From NCBI RefSeq assembly GCF_003946575.1, contig NZ_RHOP01000004.1:62001-126000 (forward strand): a stretch of DNA of 64,000 bases, written 5' to 3'. This DNA comes from Companilactobacillus jidongensis. GTDB taxonomy: Bacteria > Bacillota > Bacilli > Lactobacillales > Lactobacillaceae. Every line of letters begins with the position of its first letter. The stretch's first letter is position 1. A program made the translations under genes and the position numbers. This document shows positions 52,753 to 61,638 of this stretch, piece after piece. The notes below the pieces were generated by a model. The model did no database searches. It worked only from the letters and a program-made list of their open reading frames with translations, and had not been told where the DNA came from.

Positions 52753-54057
52753 CTATTTATTCATCATTACATCCAGAATTGCTGAATCAGTTTGACCAAA
52801 GCCATTCGTAACTAACTTACCTAATCCACGAATTGTTTCATCAATATCTTCTTGCACCAGACCATTAGTTGCTGGTATCTCTACCCCTTGAATCGCCAAG
52901 TCAACCGCACGACACATTGATGAAATTGAAGTCGCAACCTTCATCGCGCAGGAACATCCCGCACCGTCACAGACCATCCCTGCAGCATCTCCAATCATAT
53001 TCTTGATAGCTGAACAAGCCTCTTTGTAATCATTCGTTAACAAGTAGATTGAGCCGGTTGCAGCACCCATAGCCGCAGAATCAGTTGCACAAAACGCTGA
53101 TAACACCGGTAAAAACGCATGAATGTACAATGCCGTTAGATGTGAAAGCGTCAAAGCTCTGATCAACTTTTCTTCGCCAGACTTCTCATGTTTAGCAACG
53201 ATACAAACCGGAATAGTTGCTGTTATACCTTGGTTTCCCGAACCTGAATTAGACATTGCTGGTAATTGTGATCCACCCATCCGAGCATCCGAAGCGGCTG
53301 CCGAGTAAGAGATTATTTGTTCTGTCAAACTACTATTACTTTGAAGTTTTGACTTTTGTAATGACTTACCAACTTTGACGCCATAGTCGTGTTCGAATCC
53401 ATCATCTGCCAAAGCCAAGTTAAAATTAGCTGCCTTACGCATAAAAACAATGTTGGCCAGTGGTTCTGTCAAAGCAAAATCCCAAATATCCTTGAGCTTG
53501 ACTGTCTGTAAGAATTGTTTAGTTTCTGAAATAGCCTGTGGTGCTGGGCGATCCTTAGAATAAATGGTTTTCCCATTCTTCTCAATTAAAAATATATTGG
53601 TGTGATCGCCTGCAATATAAACTTTAACTGTATCTGTAGGATCAGAAATTGTGACTTCAACATACAGATTGTCTCTGACATCGGCAACACGCGTAGAAAT
53701 TTTACCAGAATCTACTAACTGATTAATCTCAGGTAACTGCGTCTCATTTAATTTGGAAATAACACTCAAACCAGCCTGAGGGTCACCGGCAATCGCACCA
53801 GCCGCCGCTGCTACAATTAATCCTGGTCTGCCAGTACCAGGAACGATCACCGCCATCGCATTCTTCATAATGTTGTGAGAGACGCTTACATCGATTTTTT
53901 GAATGTCATTGCTAGTTAGATATAACATGCAATTAGCCGCCGCATAAGCGATAGCAATCGGTTCTGTGCAACCCGTGGCAGGGACAACACCTTCTTTGAG
54001 GGTTCTGATAAACATTTGCTCGTAATTACCTTTTCCTGTACCTGCTTGTTGAGTCAT
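52753..54057 (-). CDS. UPF0597/CyuA-type L-cysteine desulfidase family protein
   Basis: 434 residues, related to the alpha chain of L-serine dehydratase. Cysteines that may hold an iron-sulfur cluster are visible in VPATGCTEPIAIA near 24-36 and VCDGAGCSCAMKV near 345-358. The MSNSGSGNQGI segment is characteristic of the family. CyuA-type members split cysteine into pyruvate, ammonia and sulfide. The gene stands alone, with GAAAGGAA nine bases before its ATG. Confidence 0.8.
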   Translation of the reverse strand: MTQQAGTGKGNYEQMFIRTLKEGVVPATGCTEPIAIAYAAANCMLYLTSNDIQKIDVSVSHNIMKNAMAVIVPGTGRPGLIVAAAAGAIAGDPQAGLSVISKLNETQLPEINQLVDSGKISTRVADVRDNLYVEVTISDPTDTVKVYIAGDHTNIFLIEKNGKTIYSKDRPAPQAISETKQFLQTVKLKDIWDFALTEPLANIVFMRKAANFNLALADDGFEHDYGVKVGKSLQKSKLQSNSSLTEQIISYSAAASDARMGGSQLPAMSNSGSGNQGITATIPVCIVAKHEKSGEEKLIRALTLSHLTALYIHAFLPVLSAFCATDSAAMGAATGSIYLLTNDYKEACSAIKNMIGDAAGMVCDGAGCSCAMKVATSISSMCRAVDLAIQGVEIPATNGLVQEDIDETIRGLGKLVTNGFGQTDSAILDVMMNK

Positions 54058-54112
54058 GATTATTTCCTTTCTGGAATACTTGTCACTTTGTTAAAAATAT
54101 AACATATTCAGA

Positions 54113-54152
54113 ACAAAAAAGAACTCTATACCAAATCGGTATGGAGTTCTTG
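54113..54152 (-). terminator. Terminator after the mannose-family PTS operon
   Basis: AAGAACTCTATACC (54119-54132) pairs with GGTATGGAGTTCTT (54138-54151), one G-T pair, followed on the minus strand by six T. Confidence 0.85.
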
Positions 54153-54161
54153 GACGTTTGA

Positions 54162-54590
54162 TTAGATGCCGTCGTCTTCAGCATCGGCTTCGAATTTATT
54201 TTCCTGATGGACGAATAATTGAGTTTGTGACTTACTTGTTTCCACGAGCTTATCTGCTAACTGCGTGGCATTACCATCGAATGAAGATAGTTGGAGGCCT
54301 ATCTCCATCAATGATCCAACGTTACAACCACATGTAACTTGGATATCTTTATCACTACTCATACTTAATTTGACAGCTTCTTTAAAGGGGGTGCCGCCCA
54401 ATAAGTCACAGAAGAATACTACTGAATCATCATCTTTGATTTCTTTAGTAAATTCTGCGGAGAGACTCTTATCATTCATATCACCAGTAAAATCAATAAA
54501 ACTGACTCCTGGTAATTGACCAGCTAATAACTTAACAGTTGAATGAATTCCTGAAGCAAAGTTTCCATGTCCAGTAACAATAATTTTCAT
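54162..54590 (-). CDS. PTS EIIA, mannose family
   Basis: 142 residues from the ATG at 54590; GGGGGTT lies just before. The phosphorylated histidine is in TGHGNFASGI near residue 8, and FFCDLLGGTPFKEAV lies mid-protein, as in ManX-type EIIA. It ends in an acidic tail. Its start lies directly after the EIID stop. In this operon EIIA is a separate small protein at the end. Confidence 0.92.
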   Translation of the reverse strand: MKIIVTGHGNFASGIHSTVKLLAGQLPGVSFIDFTGDMNDKSLSAEFTKEIKDDDSVVFFCDLLGGTPFKEAVKLSMSSDKDIQVTCGCNVGSLMEIGLQLSSFDGNATQLADKLVETSKSQTQLFVHQENKFEADAEDDGI

Positions 54591-54591
54591 A

Positions 54592-55416
54592 CTATAGAAC
54601 CCCCAACCATGAGAGTGCAATAGCTAAAATAAATGTAACCAAAATTAACATAACAGGACTGACATTCTTCTTCTTGAGCAACCAATATAGTAAGAAAGTG
54701 TAACCCAATGGAAGGATGTTAGGGAAAATACGGTCAAAGAATTGTGTTTGAATCGAAATTGTATGACCGGCAGTAACTGGAATCTTTGTCTTAACAGTGA
54801 TTTGGACATATGTAGCGATCAAACCACCGATAACTGTACAACCTAGGACACTAGCAGCGTGTGAAACGATGGCTGAATTCTCACGGATCTTAGAAATAGC
54901 CTTTGTACCTGTTGTGTATCCTAAACGTGCGATAGGAATACGTGCGAAGAACATTGCAACGTAGACAAGGAAGAAGATCAGTGGTCCTAAGACGCTTCCT
55001 TGTTTAGCGAATGATGCTGTAATACCAGCAACAATAGGTAGAATTGTGAACCAAGTAATGGCATCACCAATACCAGCTAATGGTCCAAACAAGGCGATTC
55101 TCAAACCATCGATTGTGGAACGCTTCTCACCGTTCTCTTCTAGGGAGGCTTCAAGTCCCATCAATAGAGGAGCAGCATAGTTATTAGTATTAATGAATTG
55201 CAAGTTAGACTTCATGGCATTAGCCAAGCCTTCCTTGTCATCCTTATAGATCTTCTTCAGTGAAGGGATCATTGCTAAGGTCCAGCCATCAGCCTGCATT
55301 CTTTCGTAGTTCATTGCTGACTGGTTAAAAATAGATCTAATACCAAGCATACCAACATCATGCTTAGTTAGTTTGCCTCTTGTTGGAGTTTCTGATTTTT
55401 TAGATTCCATCTTCAT
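54592..55416 (-). CDS. PTS EIID, mannose family
   Basis: 274 residues from ATG 55416 (GGAGG five bases before). The N-terminus has LTKHDVGMLGIRSIFNQSAMNYERMQ and then FGPLAGIGDAITWFTILPI, conserved in ManZ-type subunits. A long hydrophilic first half is followed by helices near the C-terminus. It partners EIIC in the membrane. It overlaps the EIIC gene by 17 bases. Confidence 0.93.
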   Translation of the reverse strand: MKMESKKSETPTRGKLTKHDVGMLGIRSIFNQSAMNYERMQADGWTLAMIPSLKKIYKDDKEGLANAMKSNLQFINTNNYAAPLLMGLEASLEENGEKRSTIDGLRIALFGPLAGIGDAITWFTILPIVAGITASFAKQGSVLGPLIFFLVYVAMFFARIPIARLGYTTGTKAISKIRENSAIVSHAASVLGCTVIGGLIATYVQITVKTKIPVTAGHTISIQTQFFDRIFPNILPLGYTFLLYWLLKKKNVSPVMLILVTFILAIALSWLGVL

Positions 55417-56206
55417 CGTCGCCTCCATTTGAATTTTCCATAGCAGTCTTCAACTTCTTGTCATTTTCAGCATCTTTTTTGCTTCTGTTGTATTCAATCA
55501 ATGCTAGAGCAACACCAATAATAGCAACAGGCATCAAGTTACCAAACTTAATAAAGCAGGCAGCTGTAAATCCGATAAGTAGATATGGAACATAACGTGC
55601 TTTTAACATACTCTTTAGTAATAATCCAAAACCAACGGCAGGTAAGATACTACCAGCGATTTCAAATCCATGACTCAACCAAACTGGCATTGCGTTAACT
55701 AATGACTTCATTGGACCTTGTGCACCATAGACACACAAGAATGCGATGATACCATATGTCAAACCAACGATCCATGTTGGTAGTAAAGCTAAATTAGTAA
55801 ATCTCTTTGTTTCACCCTTTTCAGCGTATGTATCAAGTTTCTTTGTCAAAACTGAGAATGCTGAATAGTAGAATAAAATAATATATTGCATCAAAATACT
55901 GAATGGTAGTGCTAGTCCAATAGCTGTAGCTGGACTCTTACCTGTTGTATAAGCTAAAACAACAGTCATAATACCAGCCATAATAGGGTTAGGCGGCTGT
56001 GTTCCACCAACCGGAGTTAAACCAGCAAATGCTAGTTCAGTAAGTCCGGCAGCAACAATTCCTAAAGTAAGATTTCCTAAAATTAATCCTGTAATGGTAC
56101 AAACTATCATTGGTCTGAAGATATAGAAACCTTCCCACCAAAAGTCAATACCAGAAATAATTGCGAAAAGACCAATTAATAGTCCCTGCATTAACGTAAC
56201 TTGCAT
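55400..56206 (-). CDS. PTS EIIC, mannose family
   Basis: 268 residues with about seven hydrophobic helices, including GLILGNLTLGIVAAGLTELAF and PVGGTQPPNPIMAGIM, conserved in ManY-type EIIC. The C-terminus is hydrophilic (NSNGGDDEDGI). Its start codon abuts the EIIB stop, so the two are coupled. The transported sugar is not shown by the sequence; no catabolic enzyme is in the operon. Confidence 0.93.
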   Translation of the reverse strand: MQVTLMQGLLIGLFAIISGIDFWWEGFYIFRPMIVCTITGLILGNLTLGIVAAGLTELAFAGLTPVGGTQPPNPIMAGIMTVVLAYTTGKSPATAIGLALPFSILMQYIILFYYSAFSVLTKKLDTYAEKGETKRFTNLALLPTWIVGLTYGIIAFLCVYGAQGPMKSLVNAMPVWLSHGFEIAGSILPAVGFGLLLKSMLKARYVPYLLIGFTAACFIKFGNLMPVAIIGVALALIEYNRSKKDAENDKKLKTAMENSNGGDDEDGI

Positions 56207-56689
56207 CTAGATCACTTCTTCCAATGGTTGTTTTTTGTCCTCTGGTACTTCTTGAACGTATACGCTGGCACCTTTGTCAGCACAAGCCTTCAAGTCTTCC
56301 TTATCTTTGTCATCCATGTATGTATACTTAGTAACTTGTTTCTTGCCATCTGAAAAGTGCATGTTACCAATATCAAGGTTCTTAATTGGAACTCCACCTT
56401 CAAGCAACTTACGAGCATCCTCTGGTGTACGAACAACGACAAAAATCTTTTGTTTAGCGCTGGCACGATGGATATTGTTGATTGTCTTCTCGATAGTCCA
56501 GAAACGAATTCCAACACCAGAACTGTCAGCTGTAGCGGCCATTAATTCTTGTTGTAGTGGATCATTTGCTGTGTCGTCATTAGCGACTAGCAATAAGTTA
56601 GCACCAACAGATGAAGTCCAAACAACACCAACTTGTCCATGGACTAATCTGTTATCAATTCTTGTTAATACAATATTTGGTTCACCCAT
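56207..56689 (-). CDS. PTS EIIB, mannose family
   Basis: 160 residues from the ATG at 56689 (GAGGGAA seven bases before); the ATG at 56707 lacks a site. The phosphorylated histidine is in RIDNRLVHGQVGVVW, as in ManX/SorB-type EIIB. Second gene of the GntR-PTS operon. Confidence 0.93.
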   Translation of the reverse strand: MGEPNIVLTRIDNRLVHGQVGVVWTSSVGANLLLVANDDTANDPLQQELMAATADSSGVGIRFWTIEKTINNIHRASAKQKIFVVVRTPEDARKLLEGGVPIKNLDIGNMHFSDGKKQVTKYTYMDDKDKEDLKACADKGASVYVQEVPEDKKQPLEEVI

Positions 56690-56707
56690 GTTTATTCCCT
56701 CTTTCAT

Positions 56708-57415
56708 TTATTTAACTATGAACATAATCAAGTCACCGACGACGATCGATTGACTATAATAAACAAATCTTCCGTCTGCGATACCTTTGGTCGTGACATT
56801 TACCATCGGATCACCGACATTCAAATCGAATATCTTGCGATTCTTACTAGTTATTAAGCTGGCCTCAGTTTCAGAATGAAATTCAGCTTGCATCACGTAC
56901 CTTTTGGCTAAAAACGGAATCAAATTTTTATCAATAATTTCGTTCTTATGAATCATTGGAAAACTATCAAATGGCAAAAAAACTTTTTCACTGAAAACTG
57001 GTTCATCATCCGCATAATATAGATATTGCAATGAGTAAAGATAATCATCTTCGCTCAAGTCCAGTTCTTCACGGGCACGCTTTTCAGTGCCATCAACGTT
57101 GATACTGAACTTTTCCAACTCTATCCTCGGATTTGCTCCCATCTTCTCGATCATCTTCGGAACATTTAAATAGCTTATCCCTGGATCAGATTCATCTTTC
57201 GACATCACGAAAGACCCTTGACCTTGTTTCTTATATATATATTTTCTGTTCTCTAACTCTGTCAAGGCACGTCTGACAGTAATTCTAGAAACCTTATATA
57301 ATTCTCCCAATCGTTGTTCCGACGGCAACTTACTATTCTCAGGTAGCTGTCCTGATTCAATTTGCCGCATCAACTCGTTCAACATGCTTTGATACAGTGG
57401 CATTGTATGACCCAT
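56708..57415 (-). CDS. GntR/UTRA-type regulator of the mannose-family PTS
   Basis: 235 residues. The N-terminal GntR winged helix reads LPENSKLPSEQRLGELYKVSRITVRRAL. The C-terminal UTRA sugar-sensing domain begins around 80 and includes DEPVFSEKVFLPFDSFPMI. It is the first gene of the operon it probably controls, with a perfect TTGTTATAACAA palindrome between the promoter and its start. The ligand is likely the phosphorylated PTS sugar (inference). Confidence 0.9.
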   Translation of the reverse strand: MGHTMPLYQSMLNELMRQIESGQLPENSKLPSEQRLGELYKVSRITVRRALTELENRKYIYKKQGQGSFVMSKDESDPGISYLNVPKMIEKMGANPRIELEKFSINVDGTEKRAREELDLSEDDYLYSLQYLYYADDEPVFSEKVFLPFDSFPMIHKNEIIDKNLIPFLAKRYVMQAEFHSETEASLITSKNRKIFDLNVGDPMVNVTTKGIADGRFVYYSQSIVVGDLIMFIVK

Positions 57416-57437
57416 AGGAATTCCTCAACTTGTTATA

Positions 57438-57496
57438 TTGTTATAACAACCACAACTACATTAAAGCACCATGTGTAATTTGTGTCAACGCTTTCA
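57438..57496 (-). promoter_or_regulatory. PTS promoter with cre and GntR operator
   Basis: On the minus strand TTGACA (57483-57488) and TTTAAT (57460-57465) are 17 bases apart. A cre TGTCAACGCTTTCA (57483-57496, 13 of 14) overlaps the -35. The palindrome TTGTTATAACAA (57438-57449) lies after the -10 and is the likely GntR site. Confidence 0.75.
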
Positions 57497-57573
57497 TAAA
57501 ACTTGTTCTATATTTTTACTAAACGAGGCAAAGTGGCCATATATCAGCATTCCTATGCTCATTTTAGGGCAAA

Positions 57574-57615
57574 AAAAGATTGGATTTCTGATAATTTAGA
57601 AATTCAATCTTTTCG
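57574..57615 (-). terminator. Terminator after the nuclease gene
   Basis: A stem of about 16 pairs (57577-57592 with 57600-57615, one mismatch) is followed on the minus strand by T-rich sequence. Confidence 0.85.
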
Positions 57616-57630
57616 TTTAACAATTATTTT

Positions 57631-58482
57631 TTAACCAATTTGACTAGTTCCATCAGCATAATTCAAAGTAACTCCTGACTGAACATTGAAAATATAAACA
57701 TTGAAATGTACTGCATCATCACCAATGGATTGAGCCTCCATCTGTACACCACGTGCCAATAACTCATCATTCCTAAATACCGGTGTTACGCGATATCGTA
57801 TATAGTGACTACTACTCTGTTTCAAGTAATAAGCAATGTCCATTTCATGCGCCAACATCTCTGGACTATTCAGTGAACGCGTCCCCGTCATCAAGTTCTT
57901 AGGATTATTATTCTGTCCGGTTAATTGATAACCAATCAAATGACTTCGATTGTACAACCATCCCGAATTGATTCGCTTATTATGCCAACCAGTTGGCGTC
58001 CAAGTTAATCCTTCGCGTTTGGCACTTGGCATAAGTGATGCATTCAACATAGCATTCGCAGCAGTAACACGGTTCAAATTATCGAGATCACCGTAAGCTT
58101 GCCATGCGCCATTATTAGTCGACAAATCATCTTGTGAAAAATTAGGATTGTTGTCATTTACAACGATTTCCTGAGTTCCGGTATATTCTAGATTAGCCAA
58201 ATCCTCAATTGAAGAAGTCTGTGAATTATTATTACTGTAATTAGTTTGATCATGTTGACTCAAATAATCTTGATCCGAAGTAATTTTATTTTGTAACTTA
58301 GAAATCGACTTCTTCAATTTTTTATTACTTGCTTCTAATTTGGTGGCTTTCTTTTGATATGAATAATCTTTTACTACTTCTGTCTTATCATTGTCATTGC
58401 TATCAGTCGAGCTTGTTTCAGAACAAGCGGTCAACGACATGGTTACCGTTATAACGGCTAAGATTTTAATTAAATTTTTCAT
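57631..58482 (-). CDS. Secreted DNA/RNA non-specific endonuclease (EndA/NucA-like lipoprotein)
   Basis: 283 residues. A lipobox LTAC with the cysteine at 20 anchors it outside. A coiled coil (about 45-75) precedes the nuclease. The beta-beta-alpha-metal site reads LYNRSHLIGYQLTG, with the usual DRGH changed to NRSH as in EndA-type enzymes; NLMTGTRSLN follows, holding the metal asparagine. Such enzymes degrade external DNA and support uptake or feeding. It lies three bases after a small membrane protein gene. Confidence 0.88.
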   Translation of the reverse strand: MKNLIKILAVITVTMSLTACSETSSTDSNDNDKTEVVKDYSYQKKATKLEASNKKLKKSISKLQNKITSDQDYLSQHDQTNYSNNNSQTSSIEDLANLEYTGTQEIVVNDNNPNFSQDDLSTNNGAWQAYGDLDNLNRVTAANAMLNASLMPSAKREGLTWTPTGWHNKRINSGWLYNRSHLIGYQLTGQNNNPKNLMTGTRSLNSPEMLAHEMDIAYYLKQSSSHYIRYRVTPVFRNDELLARGVQMEAQSIGDDAVHFNVYIFNVQSGVTLNYADGTSQIG

Positions 58483-58485
58483 ATT

Positions 58486-59043
58486 CTATACCTTAGCCTT
58501 TCTATAACCAGCATTGATAGCGTCTTGTTCGGTTTGGAAATAAACTGCATTACTAGAATTCATATTGTAGCCACGCTGTCCTGGTACGTGGTAAATATGA
58601 GAATTTATATTGCCTACTATTTGACCACTCGAGGCTGTGTTCATATCACCTCGAGAACTTGTATTATTACTTGAAGATGTAGCGGTATTGGACCGAGTTT
58701 GCTTAGCAGCTGCTTCAGCCTGTTCTCGTTGTTGTTTTTCAGCTGCCGCTTGCTGTTCTGACGCAACCTTTTTTGCATCATCTTCTTGTTTCTTGATATC
58801 AGTTACTTGTGATTGCGTCTGGCTTTCCTGCTTAACTAGTTTTTTCTTCTTAGCCAACAACGCATCGTGTTCTTTCTTGGCAATATCGTACTTGTCCTTA
58901 CCGATATACTTGATTTTTTGTGCTGCCTGAATAATATTACTGCCAAAATCAGTTTCCGCCATAATTCCGTATAACGCTGTAACTGACAGTAAAAAAACCA
59001 AACTGGTCCAGATGATTCGTTTAGCATGTTTAGATATTTGCAT
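58486..59043 (-). CDS. Membrane protein with a sunset-type C-terminal domain
   Basis: 185 residues. One N-terminal helix (about 9-27), then a long coiled coil and an Ala/Gln/Lys-rich linker (about 45-115), then a C-terminal segment IVGNINSHIYHVPGQRGYNM..NAVYFQTEQDAINAGYRKA. That segment matches the short domain called sunset, often attached to secreted nucleases and thought to resemble the DNA-repair Ada zinc domain. It is coupled to the nuclease gene and may position or bind DNA (inference). Confidence 0.75.
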   Translation of the reverse strand: MQISKHAKRIIWTSLVFLLSVTALYGIMAETDFGSNIIQAAQKIKYIGKDKYDIAKKEHDALLAKKKKLVKQESQTQSQVTDIKKQEDDAKKVASEQQAAAEKQQREQAEAAAKQTRSNTATSSSNNTSSRGDMNTASSGQIVGNINSHIYHVPGQRGYNMNSSNAVYFQTEQDAINAGYRKAKV

Positions 59044-59082
59044 CCCCTTTTCCCCCTATAATTTTTTCAATTCAATTGTATC

Positions 59083-59111
59083 AAAAAAGCGATTACCTCA
59101 ATAGTAACCGC
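59083..59111 (-). terminator. Terminator overlapping the end of the LysR gene
   Basis: GCGATTAC (59089-59096) pairs with GTAACCGC (59104-59111) with one G-T pair, followed on the minus strand by six T. The LysR stop codon lies in the loop. Confidence 0.8.
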
Positions 59112-60009
59112 CCTCTGTATTTTTAATATTCATTTGTTTCAAGATATCGACTAACTCACGCTCATCTGGTTTCAAAATATAGCTCTTTCGATGAACCACC
59201 GAGATATTAAAACTCTCTGGTAATGGATTTGCAATGTCTAGGCAGACTAAATCTTGATCATATGGACTCACTTCGTCTGCCACTAAAATACCGATTCCGA
59301 CATTAGCTCGGATCAAGCTTTTGAACCAAGATATATCAGGCGTATCATACGCAATTTCTGGTTTGAATTCATAATAATCACAATAATCTTCTAACATCTG
59401 CGAATGAACATATTTATCAGTCAATCTGACAAATTTTTCTTTCATTAGATGCCTAAAATCAATTGGTTCTGTACTCTGAGCAAGAGGATTTTTAGCGCTG
59501 ACAATTACGCTGAAGGGACGACTGCCCAAGTACTCAACTTGATATTTTGGATTTTCAATCGGTTTGATCGTGGCAATAACAGCAATATCAACATTACCGT
59601 TATCGAGCTCATCTAGCAATTCTGACGAACCACTTTCAGATATATCTAACCTTTGAAAGAGCGACTCCTGTGCCAATTTTTGGACAACCTGTGGGAAGTA
59701 CAACGTTCCAATTATTGGTGGCAAACCAAATTTGATTTTTTTGCTATCAGCCGCCTTGATTTCCCTACGAGCTAGATCAAGGTTTTCTTGGATGATCTTC
59801 GATTTTTCGTAAAGTAAATAGCCCGAGCGAGTTATCTCTGTTTTTTGATGAACTCGATCAACATGGACTAGTTTCGAATTAAATTCTTTTTCCAGTCGCT
59901 TAACAGCTTGCGTAATCGTAGGCTGCGAAACTGCGAACATTTCAGCAACTTCAGTATAGTTACGTTTCTCAACTAGAATTCGAAAGTACGACAAATCACG
60001 TGTATTCAT
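59098..60009 (-). CDS. LysR-family transcriptional regulator
   Basis: 303 residues from ATG 60009 (AAGTGGG upstream); an upstream in-frame start at 60078 lacks a site. The LysR helix-turn-helix is YTEVAEMFAVSQPTITQAVKRLEKEF, and the periplasmic-binding-like effector domain follows from about 90. It lies just downstream of frdA and fumC on the same strand, so it may control them in response to malate, fumarate or citrate (inference). It has its own terminator. Confidence 0.88.
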   Translation of the reverse strand: MNTRDLSYFRILVEKRNYTEVAEMFAVSQPTITQAVKRLEKEFNSKLVHVDRVHQKTEITRSGYLLYEKSKIIQENLDLARREIKAADSKKIKFGLPPIIGTLYFPQVVQKLAQESLFQRLDISESGSSELLDELDNGNVDIAVIATIKPIENPKYQVEYLGSRPFSVIVSAKNPLAQSTEPIDFRHLMKEKFVRLTDKYVHSQMLEDYCDYYEFKPEIAYDTPDISWFKSLIRANVGIGILVADEVSPYDQDLVCLDIANPLPESFNISVVHRKSYILKPDERELVDILKQMNIKNTEGGYY

Positions 60010-60114
60010 ATTACTTAACCCACTTTGCGTTATTACCACACCTCGATTAGTTTCTAATTCATAATGAATTGAATCCAACCCAGATCACAAAATAAATTAT
60101 AACAATTTATTACA

Positions 60115-61569
60115 TTACTTACTTGTCTTCTCTAGGTTTTGAATAAATTTAAATGCTTGTTGTCCCGCTTGACGACCAAAGATGATTGTTTCAGCGATAG
60201 AATTACCACCGATACGGTTGTTACCATGTAATCCTCCGGCAATTTCTCCACCAGCAAATAAACCATTGATAGCTTGACCTTTTTCATCCAATACGTGAGT
60301 TTCAGCGTCAATATTAACGCCACCCATTGTGTAGTGAACGGCAGGAGCAATGTGAATTGAGAAGAATGGTCCATTGACGATACTACGATCCATACCAGTT
60401 GTTCTGCCGAATTCAGTATCGTTATGACCATCAACAGCTTTGTTCCATGTAGCTACTGTTGCTTCAAGAGTCTTGGCATCTAGTCCGATACTATCAGCTA
60501 ATTCTTCGATAGATGAACCAGTTACAACTAATCCGACTTTGTCGTAGAATTCAATAGCCTTAACACGATCGCGAACACCCTGATTGAGAATCAAATATGC
60601 ACCATTTTCCTTCAAAGCATCAATTGCAGCTGTTACGTTCTTACGTGTATCTAGCTCATTAACAAAACGTTTGGCTGATTTGTTTACTAAGATGGCACCT
60701 TCACCACGGACAGCCTCACCGATCAAGAATGGATGATCAGTATCTTGCTGAACAGTTGGATGAACTTGGACTTGATCCATATCAACTAACTTAGCACCAA
60801 CAGCACTGGCTAATGTGATACCATCACCAGTTGCTCCAGGTGAATTAGTTGTATTGTATCCTTCAAGATCCGGACGATATTTAGTAAGTAGTTTTTGGTT
60901 AGCTCCAAAACCACCAGTGGCCAAGATAACGGCATCACCCTTAATAGTTGATTTTTCACCATTGATCTCGACATCCACGCCATCGATCGTACCATTGTCT
61001 TGTAATAATTTTTTGACTAAAACATCAGTAAACAATGGAATGTTTTCTTTAGCAACTTGCTTCAATAACTCTGTAACTAAGAAGCCTCCGATTGGTGCCA
61101 TTGAACTTGGACGGTGTGTCCTCAATACACTCATCCCACCAGTTGTTGTAAGGTCATCTAACTCAATTCCATGACCTGCCAACCAGTCGATTGCTAGAGC
61201 ACCGTGAGTTGTGAAGAACTTCAATAGTTCAGGATTATTCTTCTTACCACCACCGATGAAGGTGTCATTGTAGAAATCATCCATACTATCAACGATCTTG
61301 TGATCCAATTGAACTGAAGTCTCACTAGCGTTCATACCTGAAGATGCACGAGTAGTATTTCCTCCAATACTTGACATCTTTTCTAGGATCACTGGTGATA
61401 ATCCTAATTCATGTGCTTGAATCGCAGCTGTTAGTCCCGTCCCCCCAGAACCTACGATGATTAGATCGTAGTGGTCTTGTAATTCACTAATATCAGTTGG
61501 TACAAATTTAAACTTTGCAGTTTGTTTTCTCTTATTAGCCTTTTTGATTTTACTGTGTTTTTTTGTCAT
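60115..61569 (-). CDS. frdA: Soluble fumarate reductase flavoprotein
   Basis: 484 residues. A lysine-rich N-terminal extension (1-24) is unusual. The FAD domain starts at LIIVGSGGTGLTAAIQAHE, with EKMSSIGGNTTRASSGMNAS. The active-site region has the histidine/arginine of fumarate reductases: KRFVNELDTRKNV and HIAPAVHYTMGGV. It resembles single-subunit fumarate reductases of lactic acid bacteria, which use reduced flavins or NADH to make succinate. There is no N-terminal FMN domain or heme motif. It lies downstream of fumC, separated by a hairpin. Confidence 0.85.
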   Translation of the reverse strand: MTKKHSKIKKANKRKQTAKFKFVPTDISELQDHYDLIIVGSGGTGLTAAIQAHELGLSPVILEKMSSIGGNTTRASSGMNASETSVQLDHKIVDSMDDFYNDTFIGGGKKNNPELLKFFTTHGALAIDWLAGHGIELDDLTTTGGMSVLRTHRPSSMAPIGGFLVTELLKQVAKENIPLFTDVLVKKLLQDNGTIDGVDVEINGEKSTIKGDAVILATGGFGANQKLLTKYRPDLEGYNTTNSPGATGDGITLASAVGAKLVDMDQVQVHPTVQQDTDHPFLIGEAVRGEGAILVNKSAKRFVNELDTRKNVTAAIDALKENGAYLILNQGVRDRVKAIEFYDKVGLVVTGSSIEELADSIGLDAKTLEATVATWNKAVDGHNDTEFGRTTGMDRSIVNGPFFSIHIAPAVHYTMGGVNIDAETHVLDEKGQAINGLFAGGEIAGGLHGNNRIGGNSIAETIIFGRQAGQQAFKFIQNLEKTSK

Positions 61570-61600
61570 TTTTCTTTCCTGCCCTTATTCTGTTCTTTTA

Positions 61601-61634
61601 AAAAGAATTATGGAGAGACTTTCGCCTCTCCTAA
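61601..61634 (-). terminator. Hairpin between fumC and frdA
   Basis: GGAGAG (61612-61617) and CTCTCC (61626-61631) form a short stem followed on the minus strand by a T-rich tail. It may end fumC or only reduce frdA transcription. Confidence 0.6.
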
Positions 61635-61638
61635 TCCT

